From NCBI GenBank assembly GCA_009192285.1, contig CM018608.1:1568201-1632200 (forward strand): a stretch of DNA of 64,000 nucleotides, read 5' to 3'. How positions within the stretch are numbered: position 1 is the first letter of the stretch; each line of letters begins with the position of its first letter. The notes beneath the pieces were generated by a model. The model was not told the origin of the DNA. It was given only the letters and a program-made list of their open reading frames with translations, and did no database searches. Shown piece by piece: positions 1-11,143 of the stretch. A program made the position numbers and the translations under genes. The DNA comes from Morchella semilibera (Eukaryota > Ascomycota > Pezizomycetes > Pezizales > Morchellaceae).

Positions 1-992
1 TCATAAAATTCAAAAGGCAAGTAGGAAGTTGCAAGAGAAAACGGGACGCAGGGGTTCATAGCGGATCGTCCTTCTTGGGTCTTGACCTGACCAGTTCTCA
101 GGCCTTTCGACCCGCCGTTCTGCAACACTGCAACACCATAAGCACAATCCCACGAGACAGGCGCAACCACCACTACCAACGCACCTACCGTTCGCTGCAC
201 ACGCTCACTCGCATTCACTCCCTTCTCGCAGCAAAAAAATATCTCCCCACCCACTCACTTCCTTTCTCCACCCCACGCTCTCTTTCAGTCTGTTGCCTGT
301 TTCCTGTTCTCTCTTTCTTCCCTTCGAGTCCTATCCAGCTGTTCGGTTCCACCCAATCCCAGTCGAAAACACCCCTATTGGTCCTACTGGTTTTCATTGG
401 TTCCATCGCACTTTCTCTTCTTCCCCTTCTGCTTTTGTGTTCCTATTCCTGCTCCCCCTCCCCGCTCCCCCCTTCACATCCTTCTCTACCCTCTTGGTCT
501 CCAGTCTGCAACGTCGTCAAAGCTGGCCCCTGCAACCTATTTCCAGCTCTGCACCTCTGCTGCTTCTACCGTCTATCGACTAAAGAAAGCATCACCAAGT
601 ACTTGGGTGCCGAGTCTGAGTCGCTGTCAACAGAAAACACATCATCCATCTACTAGGACCTACAGCATTCGTTTCAACATTCACACAACATAACAGACAT
701 ATACCGAACTCCGAGGAGAGATCATACGTTGAAATCAAATCCAAAGCTGAAACCTTAATTTTTAGTTAGCATCTTTTTTCTTTTCTGTACCGGCGCGAGC
801 TTTTGTTATTTATTTTTATATTTTTTCGTAGCTTAGTGGGTACATTTGTTGAATCTTATACTTGTGGTACCTAATTAGCGGAGTTGCTTGCCTCCTATTT
901 TCTTTAGGTATATATGTTTCCCACACCCCCCCGGCGCAATTCTATTTGTGCCAAATGCTAACCACCTCAGACAAAATACCTAATCAACCACA
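1..992 (+). promoter_or_regulatory. Upstream region and probable long 5' leader of the IME2-like kinase gene
   Basis: No convincing coding region is seen. From about 150 to 560 the plus strand is strongly pyrimidine-rich (C/T runs), a composition typical of fungal promoters and leaders. It is followed by a T-rich stretch at about 760-960 running up to the start codon at 993. The long open frame at 75-656 has no ATG start and is low complexity, so I treat it as non-coding. No specific operator was identified. Confidence 0.4.
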
Positions 993-3549
993 ATGGTCAG
1001 CGGAACCTCATCATCTACCATGGCACTGACGGACCGATTTGAGATCATTAAGGATATTGGCGATGGAAGTTTTGGTAGTGTCGTACTTGCTAAGGTGCGG
1101 TCGGCTGGTGCTGGTGTAGCAAGGCGAGGGAGTGTGGTGCGTATTATGGTTACCTGTGTTACTCTTTGGATATGACTTTCTAATCTCTACACAGGTTGCT
1201 ATCAAAACCATGAAGAAAACTTTCGACTCGTTCGCGCCTTGTCTCGAACTCCGAGAGGTCATCTTCCTACGGCAACTACCAGCGCACCAGCACCTGGTAC
1301 CTGCCTTGGATATCTTCTTGGATCCCCACACAAAGCGGCTACATATCTGCATGGAGTACATGGACGGAAATCTCTACCAGCTGATGAAGGCCCGAGAGGG
1401 TAAGCTACTCGAGGGGAGTGTAGTGAAGAGTGTACTGTATGTTTACCGAGTGAGAGCACCATTTGGTTTGTGGTTTGTGGTATTGACCAACCGGACAGAT
1501 TCCAAATATTGTCTGGATTAGAGCATATTCATGCGCACGGATTCTTCCATCGAGACATCAAACCTGAGAATATCCTCGTTTCCACATCCGCCCAGAATCC
1601 TCACGATTCTTCGGGCTCCTTCCGCCGATACTCTAACCTCGTGACACCACCAGCGACACCTCCCACTTACACTGTCAAAATTGCAGATTTTGGACTTGCG
1701 CGTGAGACCTCGTCGAAACTTCCGTACACAACATATGTATCAACAAGATGGTACCGAGCACCTGAAGTACTATTGCGGGCTGGCGAGTACAGCGCGCCAG
1801 TAGACATATGGGCGGTTGGTGCAATGGCTGTAGAAGTTGCAACATTGAAACCTTTGTTCCCAGGTGGCAATGAGGTCGATCAAGTTTGGAGGGTATGCGA
1901 GGTTATGGGGTCTCCAGGGCAGTGGATAGGACGAAATGGAAAGAAGATGGGAGGTGGTGAATGGAAAGAAGGGTCAAGGCTAGCAGGAAGATTGGGTTTT
2001 AGCTTTCCAAGGGTGCGTTAACTTCTTATACACGCGCAGACTGCGAGAATTTGTTCACATATGTCTGCATGCATACATACCTACCCCTTACCTTAATTAT
2101 TGATATGTGTTCAATGCTAACTATAAATAGATGGCACCTCAACCCATGGAGACCATTCTTCAATCACCCACATGGCCTGCATCATTGGCAACTTTCGTTA
2201 CACAATGTTTAATGTGGGATCCACGTAACCGTCCTACATCCATTCAGGCACTCCAACACGAGTACTTCAAAGATGCAGTTGACCCTCTCCTTCCTCGTTC
2301 AAACACACCGTCACGAATGCTCCGAAAGCAGTCTGACCTTGCTACAAAACAATCGAGGGATTCAATCACTGAAATTCAGCCTACGCTTGAAAAGAAGAAC
2401 TCATGGTTTAGGAAGTCATTCATTGGTACAGTAAGAGGCGATGGTGTTGTTTCCCCACCCCCCACAACAACAATCGACCGTGACTTCAAGCCGAAGTCAG
2501 AAAAAAGGAGCACATGGCATGCTCAAAAGGTTCCAGCACCTGGTGCATCTACCAGTGCAGCTCCGATGATGATACTGCCCACAATCAGGCCAGTATCCCC
2601 GTTGAGTGACACCGTATCTGTCGAGGCTGCCAGACAACGGAGGGAGAACCAATCACCTTCCATGGAAAAGGAGAGGAGGAGAATGGAGGAGAAGACCGTA
2701 AAGAAACTTGGACGTCAATTATCAGTGGCTTCAACAGGTTCGCAGAATGGCAATGGTTATACAAATGTGCATGTCGCAATGGCAACTGAAAGGTTGAATG
2801 GCAATGCGAATGCAAATGGAGGTTTGGCAAGCCCACCCTCTGCGGGTGCCCATAAGGAAAGTTTTTTTTCTCACCTAAGAAAGCGCGCACGGAGACTATC
2901 TGGAAAAAATGGTGGACTTCCTGGAAGTCCCGGCGATGAGGATCTAGAGGCCGGTATTGGTTGTGGTATTGCTTGGGGCGGCAATGCAGGTGGTGGAAGC
3001 AACAGGAGCAGCATGTTAGTGGAGAGCCCCAGCGAGACTGGAGCATTTGATAGGGCCATTAGGGACGTTGAAGGTGTGTTGGACGATTCAAACAGCTCTA
3101 CATATTCTGGCAACAAAGGTTCTATTCGACGAAATTCAAGTTTTCCACCTACCCCGGGTGGATCGCGAGGAGAGGCTGTACCAAGCAGCGGGGTTGTGGT
3201 GGCGCCAATCAGTTCTAGGACGCGACGAAGTGTACGGAATGCCAGGCAGCGATATGAAACTCCGGATGAGAATGACGAACTTGTCGATGAGGTACTTGCC
3301 GCTTCCCGAATAGAAAATGAACCCCCCAGGCGAACATCAGCCCGCGATGTAAGAGCATCAAGCGGTGTTCATGGATACCCAACACCAAGCCCACATGTGG
3401 GAAACCGGGCTAACAGTTACTCTAAGGCGGTTGATGTGCTGGTCCGAAGGAGTAGGAAAGACGATGATTTGCAACCAAAATGGCCCACGCCACCTAGCGA
3501 GGGTGATGGATGGGGTGCATATACCGAGGCTGTCGCTGCAGGGCGGTAG
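993..3549 (+). CDS. ime2: IME2-like (RCK/MAK family) serine/threonine protein kinase
   Basis: Four exons are inferred: 993-1136, 1195-1436, 1499-2012 and 2131-3549, giving about 772 residues with all junctions in phase. Visible kinase motifs are a glycine loop (GDGSFGSV), VAIK with the catalytic lysine right after intron 1, [13 protein letters not shown], and the activation segment [13 protein letters not shown] with the TxY signature of the MAK/ICK/IME2 group. The C-terminal 430 residues are a low-complexity Ser/Arg-rich tail with basic patches, as in fungal IME2 proteins. In the family these kinases control meiosis, sexual development or cell differentiation in response to nutrients. A second in-frame ATG at 1020 could be the start. 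Kinase family assignment is firm; orthology to IME2 rather than another RCK member is inferred. Confidence 0.85.
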
Positions 3550-6003
3550 GATGACTAGGCTCTATGTTTGGCAAGACGCTTTCAACAATTAATTTCATTT
3601 GTTCCCTTTTTTTTTGACTTGTTCCTTTTACTTTTCCTTTTTTTGACTGCAAATTGGTATTAGGTTTCTTCTTTATTTCAACCAAAAGCGGTGAAAAAGC
3701 TGAAAATATTACTGAAAAGAAATTGCTGGGCATAAGGAGTTTTGTTTCTTTTTTTTTTCCCTGTGTATTTTCCCTTTCGGATTTCGTTGTGCTGGTGGGG
3801 TTTTTCTTTATTTTTCCTTCTTGGATGCATCATCATTGAGTCGGTTTTTATCGGTCATCTTCGCATTTAGCTACTTATTATTATTTTTTTCTAGCTTCTT
3901 TTTATACCTTTAAGGTGACTAGTATCTATAGTTTCTCACCTTTCTCTACTGGCGGATCTGGTTTTCTATACCCTTTCTTCCTTCATGTTCTTCCTTTTGT
4001 TTGGTCAAGATTTTTTTTGTGTTTCGACAGTTAGTTTAGTAGCTGTGGTGGTCGCGCGCGACCAGTCAGCCTAGTTGCTTTGGAGTCACCATTTACTTTA
4101 TTTATTGCTGTTCTTTTCCTTGCGGTTTTTCTGTATTTTGTTTTATACCTCCCCTTTGTTCTGCGTGTGCGTGTGTGAAGTTTCTAGCTATCCCTCTCTA
4201 CTTTTCCTTTTTTTATATATATATATATTGCCCTCCTACTCTACCCTACTCCTATCTACTCAAGGCTCCGATACCAGCCGACCCTAAATAACCATAGTTC
4301 ACTTCGCTACCCCACACCAAAGGTTGGGTACGAGAAAAAATTTCAATGCAAAATACTTGTCAAGCAGTGGAATGTCACGATTTTGGTTTCATCTGTAGTT
4401 CTTAGTTTTCTTTCCTTTTTTTTTTTATTCACTTCCCAACCAATTGAAGCGTGAGGAAAAGTAAATAAACAAATAGAGTCCGTGTCTTTGCCATTCTCTC
4501 CCGGCCCAGTCCGGTCCCGCACAGAATGCTTGGTTCGTCGTGTCGGCGACGGCGTGAGTTCACGTCCGGGGCCAAAACACCAGCCTCCTCCCCACCCCCG
4601 TATTGTCGTCCACGGCCCACGGGTATGTAGATAGGGAGAGAGAAAAAGGAAAAAAGAAAAAAGAAAAGAAAAATCCCTAATGACTCGGCTCGGCTCGCAC
4701 ACGGGGAGGGGGAAAAAACGGCAGGTGCAGCTCTGACTACCATGGGGGGTACTTCTTTGAGATGTCACGATGTCATTCATTTCCTGCGTTTTGGTGTTGC
4801 TTTTTGGATTGGGTCCTTGTTTGAGGTTTTTATTATATATGTAGTCCTGGGGGGAGGTTAATTGTTATTGGGTGGATGTGAGCTTGTGGCCAACTAGCAG
4901 TGCAGGTGTGGTGCTGTACGTAAACATTCATTTCCTTAGTTTCTTAGGGAGAGAGAGAACTGGGTGTTTGTGACTCGAGGTGGTGGTGACTTTACATGAT
5001 GGGACGAACTGAGCTTTGGAATTGGCTGACGAGTCAAAAGTCAATTGCCCCCCCCCCCCCTTCTCTCTCTCTCTCCTCTCGCAAAGCAGCCTGTATATAC
5101 ATGTGATTATGCCTACATGGCTGACTACCTAAATTCAGCACTTCGAGGAGTCTATGTACTCTAGAATCCTCTCTCTATCTAGGTTTCTAGCTCCCCCAAG
5201 CGCCCCAACGAGAACCTACCGATTCCGACAACGGGGTTGGGGATGCCTATTAAAGCAACCCCCCCCCCTCAATACTCTTTTACTTTAGTTTAGCGAGGGT
5301 GAGCGAGGAGCAGACAGTCATATCATGTCACTCTACATAGACATGCAGTAGTGGTATGTAATGTACATGTACTTTACCTCTAGGGCAAAAGACGAGACGC
5401 GTGACAAAAGGAAAGAGGGAGAAAAAAAACTTTGTTCCTTGCAGTCTTTTTGTTTGGAGGGATTTATCGGCAATCTGGTATGTACTTGTATGTATGTAGC
5501 AGGGTCTGGGCGCCTCTACCTCTAGCCTTCTAAAGTATGTATCCTTTGATTTCTCTCTCTTGCTTAAGGTTTCCGTCTTGGGGTTTCTTTTTGTTTTTAT
5601 TTCTTTTTTGTTCCGCGATGAGAGGAGAAGTGGGATCGAGGGAGCGAGGAGGAAGAGACTCGATGGGAAAGGGGCATCTTCATCGTAAGTTGCTAACAAG
5701 CTAATAAGATCGTCGATATATCGGTCAAGTTGCAACTCGAGAGACGAGTGAGAGAGTAATTTAATCTACTCTACCTACCTACACTTTCCTTCTTCTTCTT
5801 TTTCTTCATCCTCTCCCTTTCGTGTACTAATGTATGTAATAGTAATCCACCGACGAACTGACATACGCAGCAACTCAATGCATGCGTGTACCACGTGAAT
5901 CAGCCAGCCTGCAGGCAGTGGGGAGGTTTTAGCGTTTTGCGGGGAAACAAGAAGGGGGGAAGGTGCTGCCGTTCCAGGGTTGTGGGGTGGTGGTGGTGCC
6001 CTC

Positions 6004-6039
<36 letters not shown>

Positions 6040-7102
6040 TTTTCTTTAATGGAGGAATGCAAAGCAAAGCAAACAATCATATCATGCTACATGTATGTAT
6101 GTATGTACCGGGCGCACAGAAAAGAAAAAAGAAAGGTATGTAGGGTGGGGGGGAGGGTGACGACGAATTTTACTTTAATTCTCCGCCCTGTGCGGGGAAA
6201 AGAGAAGCTTCGAAGGAAGGGAGGAAGCGAAGAATGATGGTGGTGGTGGGAATGTTTTTTTTTTTTGCATGTCACGTCAGGTAGGCAGGCAGGCAGGCGA
6301 GTTTGTAAACAAGGCAAGGGAAGGTGTTGTTTCCTGTGCTGCCATTCCAACCACCAAGCCATTACATGCCAAATTCTAGATTGGCGGATATCGATAATCT
6401 ATTCATCAAACGCGATCATCAAACGCGATCCTCCATCTCTCTCTGGCAGAATTTCCAATTGCACCACTACCACCCCCCCCCACCTCCTTGGACCCTCTAG
6501 ATGAGTGTTTTTCCTTTTGGCAACTGAACACGGAGATTCACCGCGGTTCAGGCAGCCACTGTGGTCTTTGCGCGGTTATCTCGGTGAATTCTCTGCACTC
6601 TGTGCCTCTTGCGGGTAGATTACCTAGGCATGTGTACGTACTCTACGTACATGTATGTAGCAGTTGATGGGGAGAGAAAAAAAAATTAAGGCATATTGGC
6701 TTCTCCATGTAGCTGGTGTTTCAGTTGAGATGCAGAGGGGAAATCCATCCATACGCAGTAGTGCCGTGATGGATGATCCTCAGAAAAAAAAAAGAAATCA
6801 GCCAACCAACGTTAATCACCAACCACCCCCCATTGAGAACCTCCACTGCGTTTCAAGCGAGTTTTATGTCACGACCGTTTACATATCGCTCACCCCACAT
6901 CTTATTTTTTTTTTTTTTTTCCGCCCCAGGGAAGAAATTCCCCAAGAAGTAATTCGCTCACGGCCGCGCGTGACTTTTCAAAAACGTCCCGATCCCGCGC
7001 GTGTCGTCCTCTAGCGCGACGAGTGAGCGGGCATGATGTGCAAATCAACCCTAGCCCTGTTTTTTTGAGTATATAATTAGTTTGGATTAGTTGCCGCTAC
7101 CG
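3550..7102. other. Gene-free spacer with homopolymer and pyrimidine tracts
   Basis: This 3.5-kb stretch has no supportable coding region. It begins with a T-rich 3' flank of the kinase gene (3600-4250). It contains C-runs (about 5046-5060 and 5259-5269), a 27-base T run (6012-6038), small tandem TATG steps (about 6090-6105), a short direct repeat of ATCAAACGCGATC (about 6404-6430) and two TACATGTA palindromes near 6088 and 6648 plus one at 5364. Open frames here translate homopolymers. Confidence 0.5.
4049..4064. repeat. 16-bp perfect palindrome TGGTCGCGCGCGACCA
   Basis: The sequence reads the same on both strands over 16 bases and has an alternating CG core. It lies in the 3' flank of the kinase gene within T-rich DNA. 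Function is unknown; a protein-binding site or a cruciform/Z-prone site are both possible. Confidence 0.6.
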
Positions 7103-7199
7103 GACACTGTGGTGGAGTGGTTATCACGTTCGCCTGCTATTCTTCGGAAAGCGTAAGCGGATGCCTTCGGGCGCGCGAGTTCGAATCTCGTCGGTGTCG
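7103..7199 (+). tRNA. tRNA-Ser(GCT) with a short intron
   Basis: The acceptor stem GACACTG pairs with CGGTGTC (one G-U pair) and the discriminator base is G, as expected for serine. The D arm is GTGG...TCAC. The anticodon stem TTCGC/GCGGA holds the loop with anticodon GCT. About 16 bases between positions 37 and 38 form the intron. A long variable arm (GCC TTCG GGC) marks a serine tRNA. The T arm is GCGAG-TTCGAAT-CTCGT. A T-rich run (CTCTTTTTG) directly downstream is a good Pol III terminator. Confidence 0.92.
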
Positions 7200-7536
7200 C
7201 TCTTTTTGTTTTTCTTTGTTTGAGGCTGGACTCTTGAGGTAGGTGCATGGAGAAGCCTGTCTGGTCGACAATGGAGGCTCTGGTTCTAATGTTTGGTAGG
7301 CAAAGTTTGTTTTTGTGGGTGGTGCCCGTGGGATGCCAAGAGCTGTGCAGATGAACGGAATCACCAACAATCGATCTAGAATCATGCCCAACACCAAATC
7401 TGATGCAATCGACCCGGAGAATCACTACAGACTCGCATAACACCCGAACATCCCGTTCCATCTGTAGAACGTGACCTGAGCGAGTGAGATCGTATGATTG
7501 TGTTTTATAATTCCAATTTTTTACACGTGATTCATC

Positions 7537-7609
7537 GGTTGCGTGGTGTAGTGGTTATCACATCTGTCTCACACACAGAAGGTCCCCGGTTCAAGCCCGG
7601 GCGCAATCA
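7537..7609 (+). tRNA. tRNA-Val(CAC)
   Basis: This is a complete cloverleaf without an intron. Acceptor GGTTGCG pairs with CGCAATC, the anticodon stem TCTGT/ACAGA encloses CTCACAC (anticodon CAC), and the T arm is CCCGG-TTCAAGC-CCGGG. The discriminator is A. A T-rich stretch about 10 bp downstream (CTCCTCTTTTTG) can end Pol III transcription. It lies 340 bp after tRNA-Ser. Confidence 0.93.
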
Positions 7610-9194
7610 GTAATTCACTCCTCTTTTTGTTTTGGGAGCCTGTGATGGGGTTAGAAGAGTTAAGATTGAGGAGGGGAGGTTTGGTCTATTTTTGCTATGT
7701 GCTATGGTTGTCGCAATGTTGCTTGTGCGCGGTGGGCTGGTGGTATTGACTGGAGTTGGGGATAGGGTGAAAGGAGAGGGGTTGGGAGATTTGGGCGGGA
7801 TGGGGTGGGTATAGACAGTTGGATAAGTTAAATTGATATCTTTGGGGGTCTCTGGCTGGTGTCTTTGGGTTGGTAGAACGAGAGAGCCCCTGCCTGATAG
7901 AAAGTCAGACCACAGTCCGATCAATGCTACTACTGGGGTAAGTTTGACGATCATTATCAACTGCCCTCGGAGCTCTGCGTTATCTTCATTTTCCTCTTAA
8001 CCAATTATAAAACACCGCATAGTTTTCGTTTGGATTACAGCTTGCATAGATCTCAACGATTCCCCATACCTACCTAATCTTTTGGCTCGTGGGGTAGGGA
8101 AAGGGGGGGGAAAATGTGATTTACGTTACATGGGGATTGAAGGCGTCGAATAGGACTTTGCAGGCTGTGGTTGCAAATGGTATATATGGGGTATTATGCC
8201 GAGAGTATGGGGAAACGGTTGTGGAGGAGGAGGAGGGGGTTGGAGTGAAGATTTGTGGAGATCAATCGGAGTCAGCGGAGTGGTTTGGTATGTAGGTTGT
8301 GGATTTGAGTGGAAATGGGGACGCCAAGGGCGGCTGCGTGGTGTCGATATGACCGTCAATGGTAATTGAGAGGCTTGGGTTTCTTTGGGCTGGTTGTGTA
8401 TGTCGAGAGAGGTCTAGGTTCTGGCTTTTGGTAGGGGGTAAGACGAGGTCTACTTAGGCCCTGCGTACCCGGTTTCATGAAATGTTCACGCTACGGTATT
8501 AGGGTTTGTATTGGTAGACTTAGGGACCCGAGTTACTGCAGTAATCTACCTGCATGGTGGTCAGCAAGACCTTTCTACGGGTCCGTATCAGAGTTTGATG
8601 GGTCCGGTTGAGTCAACGACGGTGTTTGTCGTGTTTGGTAAGCCATTGACGTTTCAGACTGGGGGAGGCTAGTAAGGAAACTTTTTCTGTGAGCCCTTTG
8701 AGTGGTTGGGGAAGTGTGGCGAGCTGTGGTTGGTGTTGGCGGTGTTTTGGGTTTATTAATCATGGGATATCACTCGGTTTGAGACTACGAGTGATCTCAA
8801 TAGTCTGAGATCAGGTCTTTAATGGGAGTAATATAGTTTCTAACTAAACTACTCGCTACTTGTACATGTTTAATTCGAGTATATAACCCAGAGGCTCCAC
8901 TTCTTGCTTGATACTTCTTGCCCGTCAACTCGCACTCATTCCCCACCACCGCCAACAACCACAACCACCTTTCCAACCCCAAGGCCCAGATTGTTTCCAC
9001 AAATGACTCTCCCAACACCATCTGAGCCCTCCAGCCCTAGGCCCACAGCACTATCACATCCCTACCCCTACCTAGAAAAAACCTCGGCGATCTCCGCCAA
9101 GTCCCCAAGCCCAAACCCAGGCTGGTTAGGAACACCACTCACTACACTAGCAAGCAAAAATTCGAATATTGAGCGGGACACCCAACAGACAGCT
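7610..9194. other. Spacer between the two valine tRNAs
   Basis: No gene is supportable. The plus strand is G/T-rich, which makes several artificial open frames on the minus strand rich in Pro/Ser/Thr. Around 8762-8793 an inverted pair ATCACTCG / CGAGTGAT is separated by 11 bases; it includes one copy of the dispersed TATCACTCG motif. Confidence 0.45.
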
Positions 9195-9268
9195 GGTTTC
9201 GTGGTGTAGTTGGTTATCACACAAGTCTAACACACTTGTGGTCCCCGGTTCGAGCCCGGGCGAAATCA
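9195..9268 (+). tRNA. tRNA-Val(AAC)
   Basis: This is a full cloverleaf. Acceptor GGTTTCG pairs with CGAAATC, the D arm is GTGTAGTTGGTTATCAC, the anticodon stem CAAGT/ACTTG encloses CTAACAC (anticodon AAC), and the T arm is CCCGG-TTCGAGC-CCGGG. It resembles the tRNA-Val(CAC) 1.6 kb upstream in the D and T arms but differs in the acceptor and anticodon stems, so it is an old isoacceptor rather than a recent copy. TCTTTTGTTTTG follows as terminator. Confidence 0.93.
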
Positions 9269-10222
9269 TCTCTTTTGTTTTGTCTCTGGGCTCTGCACAG
9301 AGTTATCTTTTTTTGCGGTGTGTGGGCCCATTGTGTTGTTTGAGTGCCTGTCTGTTTTGAGCTCGGAGGAGGGCTCGGGGGGTGCCGGTAAATGTTTTGT
9401 GGTTGGGTAAGTGCATAACTGTCCGAGAGCTCTTCCTCTGCCAGGTTGGCGGATATGCGCATGTCCTCATTTGTGCACTATCACTATATATGGCCCGCGC
9501 CAAAAAAAAAAGATTAAGTACGCATCAGGCCCATAGCGTATTCCAATCGATCCAATACCGATAGAACCGAGATTGCACCAACACCAGCGCTATCCTTACC
9601 GATAACATCTCCACGGATGATCGGGGGGATCGATACCGAGTCAGGTGGGCATCGAGCCGAGTTTCATAGGCTAATATGCCGCCAGTTCTGTGCTATGATG
9701 TACTTATTGGGCGGCGTGTTGGTTGGGGTTGTGATTCGGCGTTTTTTTCTCCCTCTCTCCCAAATCTGTGTGGTGGTGTAGTGAGGTGTGGTTCGGGCCG
9801 GGGGGTTGGCGGGAGGTCGGAAGGGCGGAGGTCAATGATTGGGATTGTGGTGGTGTTGGTGTTGGTGGTGTTGGGGTCTGGGAGGAGGAACGGGGTGTGG
9901 CCCTCATGATGGGTTATGGCGGTGGGTGTTTTGCGTGCTCAATTCTCACTCGCATTTGGGACCGCGAGGTATCACTCGGTTTTATGTTTCGGGTTGGGTT
10001 TTCGTTATCGAGCATTTACATAGCGGAACAGTTTAATGAAGGATATAGAATTTGATTGCATGAAGACATATCAAGGATGCAGCAAAGGGGAATCATAGTC
10101 TACTCTAGGACTGAGTTAAAGGAAGGAATGGTAAGAATCTATTTTATTTTTCCCATAGGAATCCCAAACACCGAAACCACAGACTAAAAAAAAAAATAAC
10201 AACACCTTTTTATGGAGGACAT
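9269..10222. other. Spacer downstream of tRNA-Val(AAC)
   Basis: I see no gene. The region contains a GTGGTGTTG-type low-complexity stretch (about 9770-9900) and one copy of the TATCACTCG motif near 9969. The last 150 bp is the A/T-rich 3' flank of the DDRGK-like gene on the minus strand. Confidence 0.4.
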
Positions 10223-11143
10223 TCAGGCCCTCACCGCGTCCTCAATGACCTTTGCCATTTCTCCCCACTCCATTCTGCCCTTCTTCTCCAGCTCCGCATA
10301 CAGCAAGGCCATCTCCTTCTGCCCGACGCGCACGTACCACCCCTCCTCCGTAACCATACCCCACACGCCCTCCCGCATCCCTAGCATCCCCTCGGTCCTC
10401 AAAACACCCTTCACCCACTCCTCGCCCCTCCCCACGCCCTTCGCCAACTCCGCAACCGTCCACGCGCTCTTCCCACCACCCACCACCACACGCAGCCTCT
10501 CCACATCACTCCGGCGCTTCTCCTCCGCAACCCTCTCGGCCTCCAGCCTCGCCGCCCGCTCCGCCTTCTGCTTCTCTGCAATCTCGTCTTCAATCAGCGC
10601 GCGCCGCCGTTTCTCGGCAAATATGCGCTCCTCGTCGTCTTCGGCGGTGGCCGCGGCCGCCCGCGCGCGCTCCTCCTGCTGCGAGATGAGGAACTCGTGG
10701 TATGCGCGGCGCTGGTCGCGGCGTGCGAGGGAGCGGGCCTTCTTTGCGCCGACATTGCGGGCGCGGGCGGTGGTAGGTGTGGGCTGCGCGGGGGCGATAG
10801 GAGGCTGCACGAAGCCTGTGGGGATGGGGACGGGGTTGGTATCGGTATTGGTGGGTGGGGGGGTTGGGAGCTCGGGGTCGAAGTCTACATCAAGGTCGAG
10901 GTCGAGGTCGGGGTCGAAGTCTGAGAGGTTTCCAGGGTCAGATTCGTCACTGGGGTCGACGAGTTCGGGTGGCTCCTCTTCGGGCTCTGGTTCGGGGGCT
11001 AGAAGCTCTGGTTCTGGTTCTGGGTCTGGGAGGAGGCCGGAGCCGCGGCGGAGGTGGTCGGCACGGTCGAGGACATAGAGAATTAGTGCTGCTAGGGCGA
11101 GAAGGGGCGAGAAGAGGAGGAGATTTGTGAGGAATGGTGTCAT
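10223..11143 (-). CDS. DDRGK domain protein, UFBP1/DDRGK1-like
   Basis: This is a single exon of 306 residues starting at ATG 11143. Residues 1-27 form an N-terminal membrane anchor (LLLFSPLLALAALILYVLDR). An acidic Glu/Pro/Asp-rich stretch follows (about 35-90), then the block RNVGAKKARSLARRDQRR, which resembles the GAKK-x-RKLEEKQARKAQR block of animal DDRGK1. A long charged coiled coil (about 130-215) and a C-terminal winged-helix-like segment (about 220-306, with AELAKGVG and EKKGRMEWGEMAKVIEDA) complete the order seen in DDRGK1. In animals and plants this ER protein is part of the UFM1 ligase machinery, which most well-studied fungi lack. The DDRGK tetrapeptide itself is not present (TEEGWYV at the equivalent place). 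The coding strand is C-rich in the first half and G-rich in the second. A generic ER coiled-coil protein is the alternative. Confidence 0.65.
   Translation of the reverse strand: MTPFLTNLLLFSPLLALAALILYVLDRADHLRRGSGLLPDPEPEPELLAPEPEPEEEPPELVDPSDESDPGNLSDFDPDLDLDLDVDFDPELPTPPPTNTDTNPVPIPTGFVQPPIAPAQPTPTTARARNVGAKKARSLARRDQRRAYHEFLISQQEERARAAAATAEDDEERIFAEKRRRALIEDEIAEKQKAERAARLEAERVAEEKRRSDVERLRVVVGGGKSAWTVAELAKGVGRGEEWVKGVLRTEGMLGMREGVWGMVTEEGWYVRVGQKEMALLYAELEKKGRMEWGEMAKVIEDAVRA

Noticed and set aside
75-656. Long open frame upstream of the kinase gene
   Set aside because: It has no ATG start and consists of C/T-rich low-complexity sequence typical of a leader.
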